A stretch of 64,000 nt of DNA from Streptomyces sp. CB02366 (GCF_001905905.1 NZ_LIVT01000007.1:124001-188000), one strand, 5' to 3'; numbered from the stretch's first letter, positions 26,494-35,450 are shown. Translations and numbers: made by a program. The notes: generated by a model from the letters alone, not told the origin.

Positions 26494-27789
26494 ATGAGCA
26501 CTGCACCCGACACGGCGGCCGCCTCCGCGGCGGAACCGGGGCCCCCGGGCGGCGGTGAGGAAGCGCGCAAGCTCCCGCTCTTCGCCCTGCTGGCCCTCGC
26601 CACCGCCGTCTTCATCACCAGTCTCACCGAGACCCTCCCCGCCGGTCTGCTGCCGTCGATCAGCCAGGACCTGCTGGTCAGCGAGTCCGCCACCGGGCAG
26701 ACGGTCACGGTCTACGCGATCGGCACCGCTCTCACCGCGATCCCGCTCACCGCCACCACCGCTGGCTGGCAGCGTAAGAAGCTGCTGATCACGGCCATGG
26801 CCGGGTTTGCCGTCGCCAACACCGTGACCGCCATGTCGTCGGTCTACGAGCTGACGATGGTGGCGCGGTTCGTCGCCGGTGTGGCCGCCGGTCTCGCCTG
26901 GGCCCTGCTCGCCGGTTACGCCCGCCGCCTCGCTCCCGTACACCTCCAGGGCAGGGCGATGGCCATCGCCATGGCCGGTATCCCCGTCGCGCTCTCCCTC
27001 GGCGTGCCCGCCGGTACGTTCCTCGGCGAGTGGCTCGGCTGGCGCGCGGCGTTCCTGTCGATGACCGGGCTCACGGTCGCACTGCTGGTGTGGGTCTTCG
27101 CCGGTGTGCCGGACTTCCCCGGCCAGGCCCGCGGCGAGCGGCCGAAACTCCTGCGCACCCTGACCATCCCGGGCGTCTCGCCGGTCCTTTTCGTCACGCT
27201 GGTCTTCGTCCTGGCGCACACCATCCTGTACGCGTACATCGCCACGTACCTCAAGGACCTCGGCCTGGGCGAGCACACCGGCCTGATCCTGCTGGTGTTC
27301 GGCGCCGCCTCGCTGGCGAGCATCTGGATCGTCGGCGCGCAGATCAACCGCCGGCTGCGCGGTCTCACCGTCGCCGGCGCGCTGTTGGTCGCCGTCGCCT
27401 CACTGCTCCTGGCCGTCCTCTCCGACACCACCGTGCTCGTCTATGCGGCAGCGGTGCTGTGGGGACTGGGCTGGGGCGGTGTGCCGACGCTGCTGCAGAC
27501 CGCCGTCGGTGACGCGGGCGGGGAGTCGGCGGATGCGGCGCAGGCCATGCTCGTCACGCTCTGGAACGTCGCGATGGCCGGCGGCGGCATCGTCGGCGGC
27601 ATCCTGTTGGACACCCTCGGCAGCGAGTCCTTCCCGTGGACAGTCGTGCTGCTCCTGCTGCCGGTGATCGTGGTCGTGCTCCACGCCCGGAAGGCCGGGT
27701 TCCCTGCCCACCGGCCGTCCTCGGATGCGGAGGCGGCGGAGGAGACAGCGGCGGAGACCGAGGCCGAGGCCAAGACCCCCGCGAGCTGA
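26494..27789 (+). CDS. MFS transporter, drug:H+ antiporter (DHA1) type
   Basis: 431 residues with 12 predicted membrane helices. Early motif SLTETLPAGLLPSISQDLLVSESATGQTV and GWQRKKLLI resemble the AraJ/YdhP/NepI DHA1 group that exports sugars, nucleosides or drugs with proton antiport. The hydrophilic C-tail is rich in Glu, Ala and Thr. ATG start chosen at the beginning of MSTAPD, downstream of a GGAG; the longer frame runs through the tandem repeats. The long regulator gene lies upstream across the broken SDR, so the pair may once have been a regulator-plus-efflux unit. Confidence 0.87.
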   Translation: MSTAPDTAAASAAEPGPPGGGEEARKLPLFALLALATAVFITSLTETLPAGLLPSISQDLLVSESATGQTVTVYAIGTALTAIPLTATTAGWQRKKLLITAMAGFAVANTVTAMSSVYELTMVARFVAGVAAGLAWALLAGYARRLAPVHLQGRAMAIAMAGIPVALSLGVPAGTFLGEWLGWRAAFLSMTGLTVALLVWVFAGVPDFPGQARGERPKLLRTLTIPGVSPVLFVTLVFVLAHTILYAYIATYLKDLGLGEHTGLILLVFGAASLASIWIVGAQINRRLRGLTVAGALLVAVASLLLAVLSDTTVLVYAAAVLWGLGWGGVPTLLQTAVGDAGGESADAAQAMLVTLWNVAMAGGGIVGGILLDTLGSESFPWTVVLLLLPVIVVVLHARKAGFPAHRPSSDAEAAEETAAETEAEAKTPAS

Positions 27790-27801
27790 CAGCCCGACGC
27801 C

Positions 27802-27842
27802 CCGACCGCCGGAGGACACCCTCTCCGCCCTCCGGCGGTCGG
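27802..27842 (+). terminator. Terminator after the MFS gene
   Basis: A 14-bp perfect stem (27802-27815 with 27829-27842, 13-base loop) begins 12 bases after the MFS stop codon. Confidence 0.75.
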
Positions 27843-27845
27843 CTC

Positions 27846-28190
27846 CCCGTCACCATCGTCCGGAACGGCGCGACGGCGTGGGAGGGCCCCTTGGACCATG
27901 GGGACGACGCGCTCCACCACCTGATCCAGGACAGGGCGGACCACCTGTTCACCTTCCCGGCGGTACCGCGGCCCGGGCTGGTCGACCATGTCCTGCTGGG
28001 CGCCGACGAGGCGAGCTTCCACGACGAGTTCCATATCGCCGACGGCGACCGGATCGCCATCGACGTGAAGAGTCACGGGGGCGCCTTCGAGAACCGGATG
28101 CGGTACGTCTCGCCGATCCCGTCCACCACTCCGGCACCCGCACCGGCACCGGAGGCCGCCGAGGATTCCGCGCTCGTCGCGACGGCATGA
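27846..28190 (+). pseudogene. Coding-like remnant without a start, unknown family
   Basis: After the MFS terminator a frame with typical Streptomyces codon use runs to a TGA at 28188-28190. It contains stretches such as HHLIQDRADHLFTFPAV and EFHIADGDRIAIDVKSHGG and ends in a Pro/Ala tail. It has no ATG or GTG near its beginning and no ribosome site; only a TTG is available early. The pattern suggests the tail of a gene whose front was deleted, with the deletion joint near the hairpin. I do not recognise the family. It ends about 120 bases before the monooxygenase gene. Confidence 0.45.
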
Positions 28191-28214
28191 ACAGTTCGTG
28201 AAGCAGGGCCGGTC

Positions 28215-28237
28215 GACCTGTGCACACGACACAGGTC
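28215..28237. promoter_or_regulatory. Inverted repeat upstream of the monooxygenase pair
   Basis: GACCTGTG (28215-28222) and CACAGGTC (28230-28237) form a perfect 8-7-8 inverted repeat about 75 bases before the GTG of the first monooxygenase gene. It may be an operator or a short hairpin ending the upstream remnant. Confidence 0.45.
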
Positions 28238-28310
28238 GCAGGCACGCTCTGAAAGCCACTGCATGAACTCGCCGCACAGACAAATGGACTTCGTAGGAGG
28301 AGGCCCCACC

Positions 28311-29717
28311 GTGCCCGCCCCCGCCAAGAAGCAGGTGCATCTCGCAGCGCAGCTGCCCGGCATCCACAATGTGACCGTCTGGTCGGACCCCCGTTCCGAG
28401 AGCCAGATATCCATCGACTCCTTCATCCGGCTCGCGCAGACCGTCGAACGCGGCAAGTTCGACTTCTTCTTCCTTGCCGAAGGGCTGCGGCTGCGCGAGC
28501 ACAAGGGGCAGGTCTACGACCTGGACATCGCGGGCCGGCCGGAGAACCTGACGGTGCTCAGCGCCCTGGCCGCCGTCACCACGCATCTGGGCCTGGCCGC
28601 TACGGTGAACGCGACCTTCAACGAGCCGTACGAGGTCGCGCGCCGGTTCGCCACCCTGGACCGGCTCAGCGGCGGGCGGGCCGCCTGGAACGTGGTGACC
28701 AGCTACGACGCGTTCACCGGTGAGAACTTCCGCCGAGGCGACTTCCTCCCGGAGGCCGACCGCTACACCCGGGCCGCTGAATTCCTGACCACAGCGCGGG
28801 AGTTGTGGGACAGCTGGTCGGTCGGCGATCTCAAGGCCGACGCGGCCTCGGGCGAGTTCATCGCCGCCGACGCCGGCCGCTTCGCCCACCGGGGCCGGCA
28901 CTTCGACATCTACGGCCGGTTCACCACTCCGCCGGGACCGCAGGGCCATCCAGTGATCATCCAGTCCGGCGAGTCCGACGCGGGCCGGGAGTTCGCCGCG
29001 TCCGACGCCGAGGTCATCTTCAGCAAGCACAACCGGCTCGACACGGCCCGGGAGTTCTACCGGGACGTGAAGCGGCGCCTGGCGACGTACGGCCGGAGCC
29101 CCGACGATCTGCTGATCCTTCCCACGGCCAACGCCGTCGTCGCGGACACCGACGAGGAGGCGGCGGCCTACGCGGAGGAGATCAGCCGCGAGCTGGTCAG
29201 CCCGCAGACCGCGATCGCCCACCTGGAGGCGGTCTGGGGACGCGACCTCTCCGCGTACGACCCGGACGGGCCGCTGCCCGGCATCGAGCCCGAGGACGAC
29301 GCCCACTTCCTGAAGGGCCACTCCGTCTTCCGCAAGGGCCGGGCGGAGACCGCCCGGCAGTGGCGCGAGCTCGCGGAGGAGCGGAACCTCTCCATCCGGG
29401 AGCTGGTCATCGAGGTCGGCGGCCGCCGGACCTTCGTCGGCAGCCCGCAGACGGTCGCGAACGCCATCGATGACTACGTGCAGAGCGACGGCGCCGACGG
29501 CTTCGTGCTCGTCCCGCACCTCACGCCGGGCGGCCTGGACGACTTCGTGGACCGGGTGGTGCCGATTCTCCAGGAGAAAGGCGTCCACCGCGACGACTAC
29601 ACCGGCACCACGCTCCGGGACCACCTCGGCCTGGCCACCGCACCCCGCCCGACCGGCTGGGGCGGCCCCGGCCGGCCCCTGCGCACCGGGCACGACGAGA
29701 AGGAGACCACCGCATGA
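28311..29717 (+). CDS. NtaA/DmoA-family FMN-dependent monooxygenase
   Basis: 468 residues, the usual length of the nitrilotriacetate/dimethyl-sulfide monooxygenase group of bacterial luciferase-like proteins. Family segments: KQVHLAAQLPGIHNVTVW, FDFFFLAEGLRLREH, GGRAAWNVVTSYD, HRGRHFDIYGRF and PVIIQSGESDAGREFAA. It oxidises a small substrate with O2 using FMNH2 from a separate reductase; sulfur or xenobiotic scavenging is typical, but the substrate is unknown. GTG at 28311 is chosen since GGAGGAGG stands 8 bases before it; an in-frame ATG at 28263 is weaker. Its stop overlaps the next start (ATGA), so the two are coupled. Confidence 0.9.
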   Translation: MPAPAKKQVHLAAQLPGIHNVTVWSDPRSESQISIDSFIRLAQTVERGKFDFFFLAEGLRLREHKGQVYDLDIAGRPENLTVLSALAAVTTHLGLAATVNATFNEPYEVARRFATLDRLSGGRAAWNVVTSYDAFTGENFRRGDFLPEADRYTRAAEFLTTARELWDSWSVGDLKADAASGEFIAADAGRFAHRGRHFDIYGRFTTPPGPQGHPVIIQSGESDAGREFAASDAEVIFSKHNRLDTAREFYRDVKRRLATYGRSPDDLLILPTANAVVADTDEEAAAYAEEISRELVSPQTAIAHLEAVWGRDLSAYDPDGPLPGIEPEDDAHFLKGHSVFRKGRAETARQWRELAEERNLSIRELVIEVGGRRTFVGSPQTVANAIDDYVQSDGADGFVLVPHLTPGGLDDFVDRVVPILQEKGVHRDDYTGTTLRDHLGLATAPRPTGWGGPGRPLRTGHDEKETTA

Positions 29718-31012
29718 CCGGCACGACGAGTGACACATCGGGCGCCGCGCACGGTACGACCGGTGCCACCGACCCGACCGGCACCCCGGCCACCGCCTCC
29801 GACCCCACCGCCCTCCTCCACCTCGCCGTCGCGCTCGACGGTGTCGGCTGGCATCCGGCGGCCTGGCGCGAGGAAGGCGCCCGGCCCGGCGAACTGCTCG
29901 ACGCCGCTTACTGGGCCGACCTGGTCACCGAGGCCGAGCGCGGGCTGCTCGACTTCGTCACCTTCGAGGACGCCCTCGGCCTCCAGTCCGCCGCCTTCCA
30001 CCTGCCCGACGACCGCACTGACCAGGTCAGAGGAAGCATCGACGCGGTGTTGCTCGCCGCATACCTGGCCCCGCTCACCCAGCACATCGGCTTGGTCCCG
30101 ACCACCAACGTCACCCACACCGAACCGTTCCACCTCGCCATCGGCATCGCCACGCTCGACCACGCGAGCCGAGGCCGGGCCGGCTGGCGCCCGCAGATCG
30201 CGTCCCGGGCCGCCGACGCCGCACACTTCGGGCGCCGCACCGCACCCCAGCTCACCGAGCGCGACGTGGGCGACTCCGATTCGATCTCCGAACCGCTGCG
30301 CGCGCTCTTCGTGGAGGGCGCGGAAGTGGTACAGGCAGCACGGTGGCTCTGGGACAGCTGGGAGGACGGAGCGGAGATACGGGACGCGACGACGGGCCGC
30401 TTCCTCGACCGTGACAAGGTTCACCACATCGACTTCCGGGGCACGAACTTCAGCGTGAAGGGCCCGTCCATCACCCCGCGCACCCCCCAGGGGCAACCGC
30501 CGGTGGTGAGTCTGGCGCACGCCACCACACCGTACGAGTTCGCCGCCCTCAGCTCCGACGTCGTCGCCATCACGCCGCACGACCGGGCGGGCACGGCGGC
30601 GATCCTCGCTCAAGTGGCCGAGGCGGTGGAACGCACCGGCCGGGACGTGAGCGAGCGGCCCCTGCGCACGTTCGCGGACCTCATCGTCCTCCTCGACGAC
30701 GAACCGGGCGTCGCCGCCCGGCGCAAGGCCCGCCTGGACGAGGTGGCCGGTGCCGAACTCGTCTCGGACGCCGAGGTCTTCACCGGCACCCCCGCCGAAC
30801 TGGCCGACCTCCTCATCGACCGGTACTCCACCGGTCTGGACGGCTTCCGCCTCCGCCCGGCCACGCTGCCGCACGACCTCATGGTGATCACCCGCGGCCT
30901 GGTCCCCGAACTCCAGCGGCGCGGAGTGTTCCGTACGGAGTACGCGTCCACCACCTTGCGCGGCCACCTCGGCCTGGCCCGCCCCGCCAGCCGCTACGCG
31001 AAGTCGGGTTGA
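29714..31012 (+). CDS. LLM-class flavin-dependent oxidoreductase
   Basis: 432 residues; a Thr/Ala-rich tail (1-35) precedes a luciferase-like barrel with LDFVTFEDALGLQ, THTEPFHLAIGIATLDHASRGRAGW and PPVVSLAHATTPYEFAALSSDVV. It overlaps the preceding monooxygenase by 4 bases. Two luciferase-like enzymes side by side are common in sulfur-scavenging clusters, where each handles a different substrate. No flavin reductase gene is adjacent; one with a flavodoxin-like fold lies about 5.5 kb away (36568). The substrate is unknown. Confidence 0.87.
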   Translation: MTGTTSDTSGAAHGTTGATDPTGTPATASDPTALLHLAVALDGVGWHPAAWREEGARPGELLDAAYWADLVTEAERGLLDFVTFEDALGLQSAAFHLPDDRTDQVRGSIDAVLLAAYLAPLTQHIGLVPTTNVTHTEPFHLAIGIATLDHASRGRAGWRPQIASRAADAAHFGRRTAPQLTERDVGDSDSISEPLRALFVEGAEVVQAARWLWDSWEDGAEIRDATTGRFLDRDKVHHIDFRGTNFSVKGPSITPRTPQGQPPVVSLAHATTPYEFAALSSDVVAITPHDRAGTAAILAQVAEAVERTGRDVSERPLRTFADLIVLLDDEPGVAARRKARLDEVAGAELVSDAEVFTGTPAELADLLIDRYSTGLDGFRLRPATLPHDLMVITRGLVPELQRRGVFRTEYASTTLRGHLGLARPASRYAKSG

Positions 31013-31051
31013 CACGCGGCACCCGAGTTCGGGGCCCGGCCGCCCACCAGG

Positions 31052-31093
31052 GGCAGTCCGGAGCGCCGGGTGCGACTGGGTTTCCTCGGCTGA
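31052..31093 (+). pseudogene. Relic of a second yjbQ gene (C-terminal end only)
   Basis: The last 14 codons read GSPERRVRLGFLG then TGA, nearly the same as the end of the intact YjbQ protein (NPERRVRLSFFG). At base level 31 of 36 positions match between 31058-31093 and 22160-22195. Upstream sequence shows no further YjbQ similarity. Confidence 0.62.
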
Positions 31094-31114
31094 CCCGGCG
31101 TGGCGGGGGACCGG

Positions 31115-32389
31115 TCACCGGGGCTCGTCGCCGGGGGGCCGGGGCACGTGGATGGCCAGGACGGCGGTGTCGTCGTCCACGCCGGCGCCGAAGGTGTCGA
31201 GCAGGTCGCGGACCGCGCCGATGGTGTCCGACGCGGTGGTGGGGGCCAGGGAGCGTGCGAAGTCGAGGAAGGCGTCGTCGCCGTAGCGCTCTGTGCCGCC
31301 GGTGGTGGCGTGGGTGTGGGCCTCGGTGAGACCGTCGGTGTGCAGGAGCAGGGTGTCGCCGGGGGCGAGGCGGATCTCGGTGGTGACGATCTCCGGGTCG
31401 GGCAGGACGCCGATGAGCTGACCGCCGGGGGTGGGCAGGAAGTCGGCGGTCCCGTCGGCGCGCATCAACAGGGCCGGAGGGTGGCCGCCGCTGGCCAGGA
31501 CGACGTGGAAACCGCCCCCGGCCCCGTCGGGGGTGAGCAGGCCGAAGACGACGGTGCAGAAGCGGGGGTCGGCCCCCTGGTACTCGTGGTTGAGGACCGT
31601 GTTGAGGTTGCCGAGGACGGCGGCCGGGTCGGGGTCGTAGACGGCGGCGGCGCGCAGGGTGTAGCGGGCCAGGGAGGTGACGACCGCGGCGGCGGCGCCC
31701 TTGCCGCACACGTCGCCGAGGAACAGCCCCCAGGTGCCGGCGGTCAGGGGGAAGAGGTCGTAGAAGTCTCCGCCGACCTCGTCGGCCGAGGCGACGTGGT
31801 AGTGCGCGGAGACGTCCAGCCCCGGAACGTTCGCCAGCACCGGCGGCAGCAGGGTCTTCTGGAGAGTGGTGGTCAGGGTCCGGAGCCGGGCGTGTTCCCG
31901 GTCGGCTTCCTGGCGGGCGCGCAGCAGCTCGGTCTCGTAGGCGCGTCGGTCGCGGGCGTCGAAGACGGTGGTGCGGATCAGCAGGGGCCGTCCGTCGTCG
32001 CCCGTCTTCACCGTCGAGGTGACCAGGACCGGCATGCGGGCGCCGTGGGCGGTCCTCAGCTCCAGGGCGATGCCGTTGACCTCGCCCTGCATGCGCAGCA
32101 GAGGAGCGAAGTGGGTCTCGTGGTAGAGCCGCCCGCCGACGGTGAGGAGGTCGGAGAAGTGCTCATGGCCCACCAGGTCCTCGCGCCGGCGGCCGAGCCA
32201 GTTCAGCAGGGTGGTGTTGATCTTGACGATCCTGCCGTCCAGCAGGGTGGAGAGGTAGCCGCAGGGCGCGTTCTCGTACAGGTCCTCGACGCTGTCCTCG
32301 AGCAGGGCGGAGAACTGCGCCCGTTCGTGCGCCGGCTCCGCCTCCCGCTCCCGGGGGCCTTCTCCCGCCTCCCCGGCCCCGCACATCAC
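31115..32389 (-). CDS. rsbP: RsbP-like PAS-PP2C phosphatase
   Basis: 424 residues: a PAS domain (about 30-150; YENAPCGYLSTLLDGRIVKINTT), a helical linker rich in Arg and Glu (about 155-180) and a PP2C/SpoIIE phosphatase domain with DEVGGDFYDLF, LFLGDVCGKGAAAA, LASGGHPPALL and HTDGLTEAH. In B. subtilis RsbP removes phosphate from the anti-anti-sigma factor RsbV when energy falls, which frees sigma B. The upstream gene is a matching RsbQ, whose stop overlaps this start by 4 bases, so the pair is a coupled energy-stress module. No sigma or anti-sigma gene lies in the window. Confidence 0.87.
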   Translation of the reverse strand: MMCGAGEAGEGPREREAEPAHERAQFSALLEDSVEDLYENAPCGYLSTLLDGRIVKINTTLLNWLGRRREDLVGHEHFSDLLTVGGRLYHETHFAPLLRMQGEVNGIALELRTAHGARMPVLVTSTVKTGDDGRPLLIRTTVFDARDRRAYETELLRARQEADREHARLRTLTTTLQKTLLPPVLANVPGLDVSAHYHVASADEVGGDFYDLFPLTAGTWGLFLGDVCGKGAAAAVVTSLARYTLRAAAVYDPDPAAVLGNLNTVLNHEYQGADPRFCTVVFGLLTPDGAGGGFHVVLASGGHPPALLMRADGTADFLPTPGGQLIGVLPDPEIVTTEIRLAPGDTLLLHTDGLTEAHTHATTGGTERYGDDAFLDFARSLAPTTASDTIGAVRDLLDTFGAGVDDDTAVLAIHVPRPPGDEPR

Positions 32390-33195
32390 CGGAGGGCTCC
32401 CGCGAAGGCGGCGATGGCCGCGGCGGTCTCCTCGGGAGCGGCGAGCTGGGGGCAGTGTCCGGTGGCGTTCAGCGTGATCAGCCTGCTACCCGCGATCCGC
32501 GCGTGGACGAAGGCGCCCACCTCCGGCGGGGCGATCGCGTCCTGGGAGCACTGGGCGACCAGCGTGGGCACCTCCACAGCGGAGAGGTCGGAGCGGTTGT
32601 CGGACAGGAAGGTCACCCGGGCGAAGACCCGCGCGATCTCCGGGTCGGTGCGGCAGAAACTGTCGGTCAGCTCCTCGCCCAGCTCCGGCCGGTCCGGATT
32701 GCCCATGATCACCGGGGCCATCGCGCCCGACCAGCCCAGGTAGTTCGCTTCCAGCGATTCCAGCAGCTCCTCGATGTCTCCGGCGCTGAACCCGCCCCGG
32801 TAGCCGGTTCCGGGATCGTCGACGAAACACGGCGAGGGCGCCAGCAGCACGAGTCCGGCGAACGCGTCCGGCTCCCGTGCGGCGGCCAGCACCCCCATCA
32901 TCGCGCTCACCGAATGCCCCACGAAGGTCACCGGCCCGAGGTCCAGCTCCCGGCACAGCTCCAGCACGTCGTCGACGTAACCGTCCAGCGAGCCGTAGCG
33001 CTCCGCGCTCCACGCCGACAGGTCGGATCTCCCCGCCCCCACGTGGTCGAAGCGGACCACCGTGAAGTCGCGCTCCAGCACCGGCGCCACCAGACGCCAC
33101 AGGTTCTGGTCGCAGCCGAACCCGTGCGCCAGCATCACCACCGGAGCACCGGCCGCCCCGGTCACCCTCACCTGGTTCCTGCGCCGTACATCCAT
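32386..33195 (-). CDS. rsbQ: RsbQ-like alpha/beta hydrolase
   Basis: 269 residues, the same length as B. subtilis RsbQ. The catalytic triad is visible at Ser95 (GHSVSAMMG), Asp219 (CSQDAIAPPE) and His247 (ATGHCPQLA), almost identical in position to the known RsbQ triad. The opening has the LAHGFGCDQNLW oxyanion region. RsbQ is needed for RsbP to act, probably by handling a small hydrophobic ligand sensed by the PAS domain. The fold is shared with plant strigolactone and karrikin receptors. ATG start with GGGAGGATGG upstream. First gene of the rsbQ-rsbP unit. Confidence 0.9.
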   Translation of the reverse strand: MDVRRRNQVRVTGAAGAPVVMLAHGFGCDQNLWRLVAPVLERDFTVVRFDHVGAGRSDLSAWSAERYGSLDGYVDDVLELCRELDLGPVTFVGHSVSAMMGVLAAAREPDAFAGLVLLAPSPCFVDDPGTGYRGGFSAGDIEELLESLEANYLGWSGAMAPVIMGNPDRPELGEELTDSFCRTDPEIARVFARVTFLSDNRSDLSAVEVPTLVAQCSQDAIAPPEVGAFVHARIAGSRLITLNATGHCPQLAAPEETAAAIAAFAGALR

Positions 33196-33553
33196 ACCAC
33201 CATCCTCCCAGACGACCCCGGAGGCGTCCGGAGCGTTCCCGGGTCACGCGACCGGGCCCGCCCGGATGGCGGGCGAGGCCGGGCCCCGGTCCTCGCCCGG
33301 CCGCTCCACCGGTTCCCGGCCCGGCACGCCGCCCGGCTGCCGTCCTGGCGACGGCCGCCCCCGGGGACGTGGCGAGCGGGACCGCCCGCGCCGGGACGGC
33401 TCGATCGGCGTGTTCCCCGCGCAGGTGCGCTCGTACCCGTCGAGGGGCGTGGGCCCCGCCGGCGCCGGTAGCGTGACCGGCTGCCGCATGGAGGGACCAT
33501 GCGTCCGGCCGGTCCGTTCGAAGGGGCCCGGTGGCGAGTGAGGGGACCGTGTG
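33196..33553. other. Intergenic region with no recognised feature
   Basis: 358 bases between divergent rsbQ and FKBP genes. It is very GC-rich. Short frames exist, but none has both a ribosome site and coding bias. I could not pick a convincing promoter or hairpin here. Confidence 0.5.
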
Positions 33554-33973
33554 ATGAGCGAACCGGCGAAGCCCGAGGTCGAAGTTCCGGAAGGGGCCGC
33601 GCCCGACGCGTTGACGGTGCGGGACCTCGTGGTCGGGGAGGGGCCCGAGGCGCGGCCGGGCACAGTCGTCCAGGTGCACTACGTCGGCGTCACGTTCGCG
33701 TCCGGGAGGGAGTTCGACTCCTCCTGGGAACGGGGCCGGCCGTTCAAGTTCGCGGTGGGCGGCGGCAAGGTCGTCAAGGGCTGGGACCGGGGTGTGCGGG
33801 GGATGCGGGTCGGCGGCCGGCGCGAGATCATCGTTCCGCCGCGACTCGGCTACGGCAGGCAGTCGCCCACCGCGTCGATCCCGCCGGACTCGACGCTGGT
33901 CTTCGTCGTGGACCTGCTCACCGTCGTCGGCCCGCCCACGCGGCCCCGGCCCGGCGCGACCGGCCCCGTCTGA
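33554..33973 (+). CDS. FKBP-type peptidyl-prolyl isomerase
   Basis: 139 residues: an N-terminal acidic tail followed by one FKBP domain. Hallmarks are VQVHYVGVTFASGREFDSSWERG, PFKFAVGGGKVVKGWDRGVRGMRVGGRREIIVPPRLGYG and STLVFVVDLL. No signal peptide, so a cytoplasmic proline isomerase and folding helper. The ATG directly follows an alternative GTG; a GAGGGGA ribosome site serves either. Divergent from rsbQ. Confidence 0.9.
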   Translation: MSEPAKPEVEVPEGAAPDALTVRDLVVGEGPEARPGTVVQVHYVGVTFASGREFDSSWERGRPFKFAVGGGKVVKGWDRGVRGMRVGGRREIIVPPRLGYGRQSPTASIPPDSTLVFVVDLLTVVGPPTRPRPGATGPV

Positions 33974-34161
33974 CGCCTCCGGGCCGGCCCCGGCCGTCCT
34001 CCTCCGCCCGACGCGTCAGCCCCGCCCCGCCCCGGGCCCGGCTCCGGACCGACGCCCTAGCGGCGCGGCGCGGGCACTCCTGCGGACCGGGTGTTTCACG
34101 GAGCGCGTCGGGGGAACCCGGCTCTCCCGTTCGCGAACATCGGCGAGGAAGGAGCGGGACC

Positions 34162-35346
34162 GTGCGCGCATTGACGTATCAGGGAAAGCGGGACGTCCGG
34201 GTGGAGACGGTCCCGGATCCGCGGATCCAGGACCCGACGGACATCATCGTCCGGGTCACGTCCACCGGGATCTGCGGGTCCGACCTCCACCTCTACGAGG
34301 TGCTGGGACCGTTCCTCGACCCGGGCGACATCCTGGGGCACGAGCCCATGGGGGTGGTGGAGGAGGTCGGGCCCGAGGTGACCGCCCTCGCCCCGGGGGA
34401 CCGGGTCGTGGTCCCCTTCAACGTGTCCTGCGGCCGCTGCTACATGTGCGAGCAGGGGCTGCACTCCCAGTGCGAGACCACCCAGGTGCGGGAGTACGGC
34501 ACCGGCGCGGCCCTGTTCGGGTACACCAAGCTGTACGGGCAGGTGCCCGGCGGGCAGGCCGAGTACCTGCGGGTGCCCTTCGGCAACGACCTGCCCATCA
34601 AGGTGCCGCACGGTCCGGCCGACGACCGGTTCGTCTACCTCTCGGACGTCCTGCCCACCGCGTGGCAGGCCGTGGAGTACGCGGCCGTCCCGCCCGGCGG
34701 CAGCGTCACCGTCCTCGGCCTCGGCCCGATCGGCGCCATGGCCGCCCGGATCGCCCTCCACCGGGGCGCGGGCCTCGTCATCGGCGTGGATCTCGTCCCC
34801 GACCGCCTCGACCGGGTGAGCGCCTACGGCGCCACCTGTCTCGACCTGCGCCGCCACGGCAAGAACCTCGGGGACGCCGTCCGCGACCTCACCGACGGGC
34901 GCGGTACGGACGCGGTGATCGACGCCGTCGGCATGGAGGCCCATGGCGCGCCGCTGGCCAAGGCCGCGCACACGGCGGTCGGCCTGCTGCCCGACGCGGT
35001 CGGCCGGCGCCTCATGGAGACGGCCGGGATCGACCGGCTCACCGCCCTGCACACGGCGATCGACCTGGTGCGCAGGGGAGGGACGATCTCCCTCTCCGGG
35101 GTGTACGGCGGAGCCGCCGACCCGATGCCGCTGCTGACCATGTTCGACAAGCAGATCCAGTTCCGCATGGGGCAGGCCAACGTCAGGCGCTGGGTCGACG
35201 ACCTGCTGCCGCTGCTGGTCGACGGGGACCCGCTGGGCGTGGACTCCTTCGCCACCCACCACCTGCCGCTGGAGGAGGGGCCGAAGGCGTACGAGACGTT
35301 CCAGAAGAAGGCCGACGGCATGATCAAGACCCTCCTCATCCCCTGA
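34162..35346 (+). CDS. Zinc-dependent alcohol dehydrogenase (formaldehyde-dehydrogenase-like)
   Basis: 394 residues of the medium-chain dehydrogenase family. Catalytic zinc ligands: Cys in TGICGSDLHLYE, GHEPMGVVEEVG; structural zinc: four Cys in NVSCGRCYMCEQGLHSQCE; cofactor loop VLGLGPIGAMAA. Such proteins oxidise or reduce alcohols and aldehydes with NAD(P). The long insertion after the cofactor loop (HTAVGLLPDAVGRRLMETAG) is like the glutathione-independent formaldehyde dehydrogenase subgroup. GTG start eight bases after AAGGAG. It heads a same-strand run of four redox and amine genes. Confidence 0.88.
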   Translation: MRALTYQGKRDVRVETVPDPRIQDPTDIIVRVTSTGICGSDLHLYEVLGPFLDPGDILGHEPMGVVEEVGPEVTALAPGDRVVVPFNVSCGRCYMCEQGLHSQCETTQVREYGTGAALFGYTKLYGQVPGGQAEYLRVPFGNDLPIKVPHGPADDRFVYLSDVLPTAWQAVEYAAVPPGGSVTVLGLGPIGAMAARIALHRGAGLVIGVDLVPDRLDRVSAYGATCLDLRRHGKNLGDAVRDLTDGRGTDAVIDAVGMEAHGAPLAKAAHTAVGLLPDAVGRRLMETAGIDRLTALHTAIDLVRRGGTISLSGVYGGAADPMPLLTMFDKQIQFRMGQANVRRWVDDLLPLLVDGDPLGVDSFATHHLPLEEGPKAYETFQKKADGMIKTLLIP

Positions 35347-35423
35347 CGCCCGCGGTGACCGGCAGCCCCGGTACCCGGCGCCTCCGGCAGCCCGACAACC
35401 CGACAGCCGGACAGCCCGGCTCC

Positions 35424-35450
35424 GCGGGGCGGCGCACCCCGCCGCCCCGC
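35424..35450 (+). terminator. Hairpin after the alcohol dehydrogenase gene
   Basis: An 11-bp perfect stem (35424-35434 with 35440-35450, 5-base loop) between the ADH and SDR genes. Confidence 0.58.

Noticed and set aside
28198..28266. Leader peptide ORF of 22 codons before the monooxygenase pair
   Set aside because: It has no ribosome site, no run of Cys or other regulatory codons, and overlaps the inverted repeat; not enough to call.
34081..34130. Sigma B-type promoter before the ADH gene (GTTT ... GGGGAA)
   Set aside because: The -10 part departs too much from GGGTAT to be believed by eye alone.
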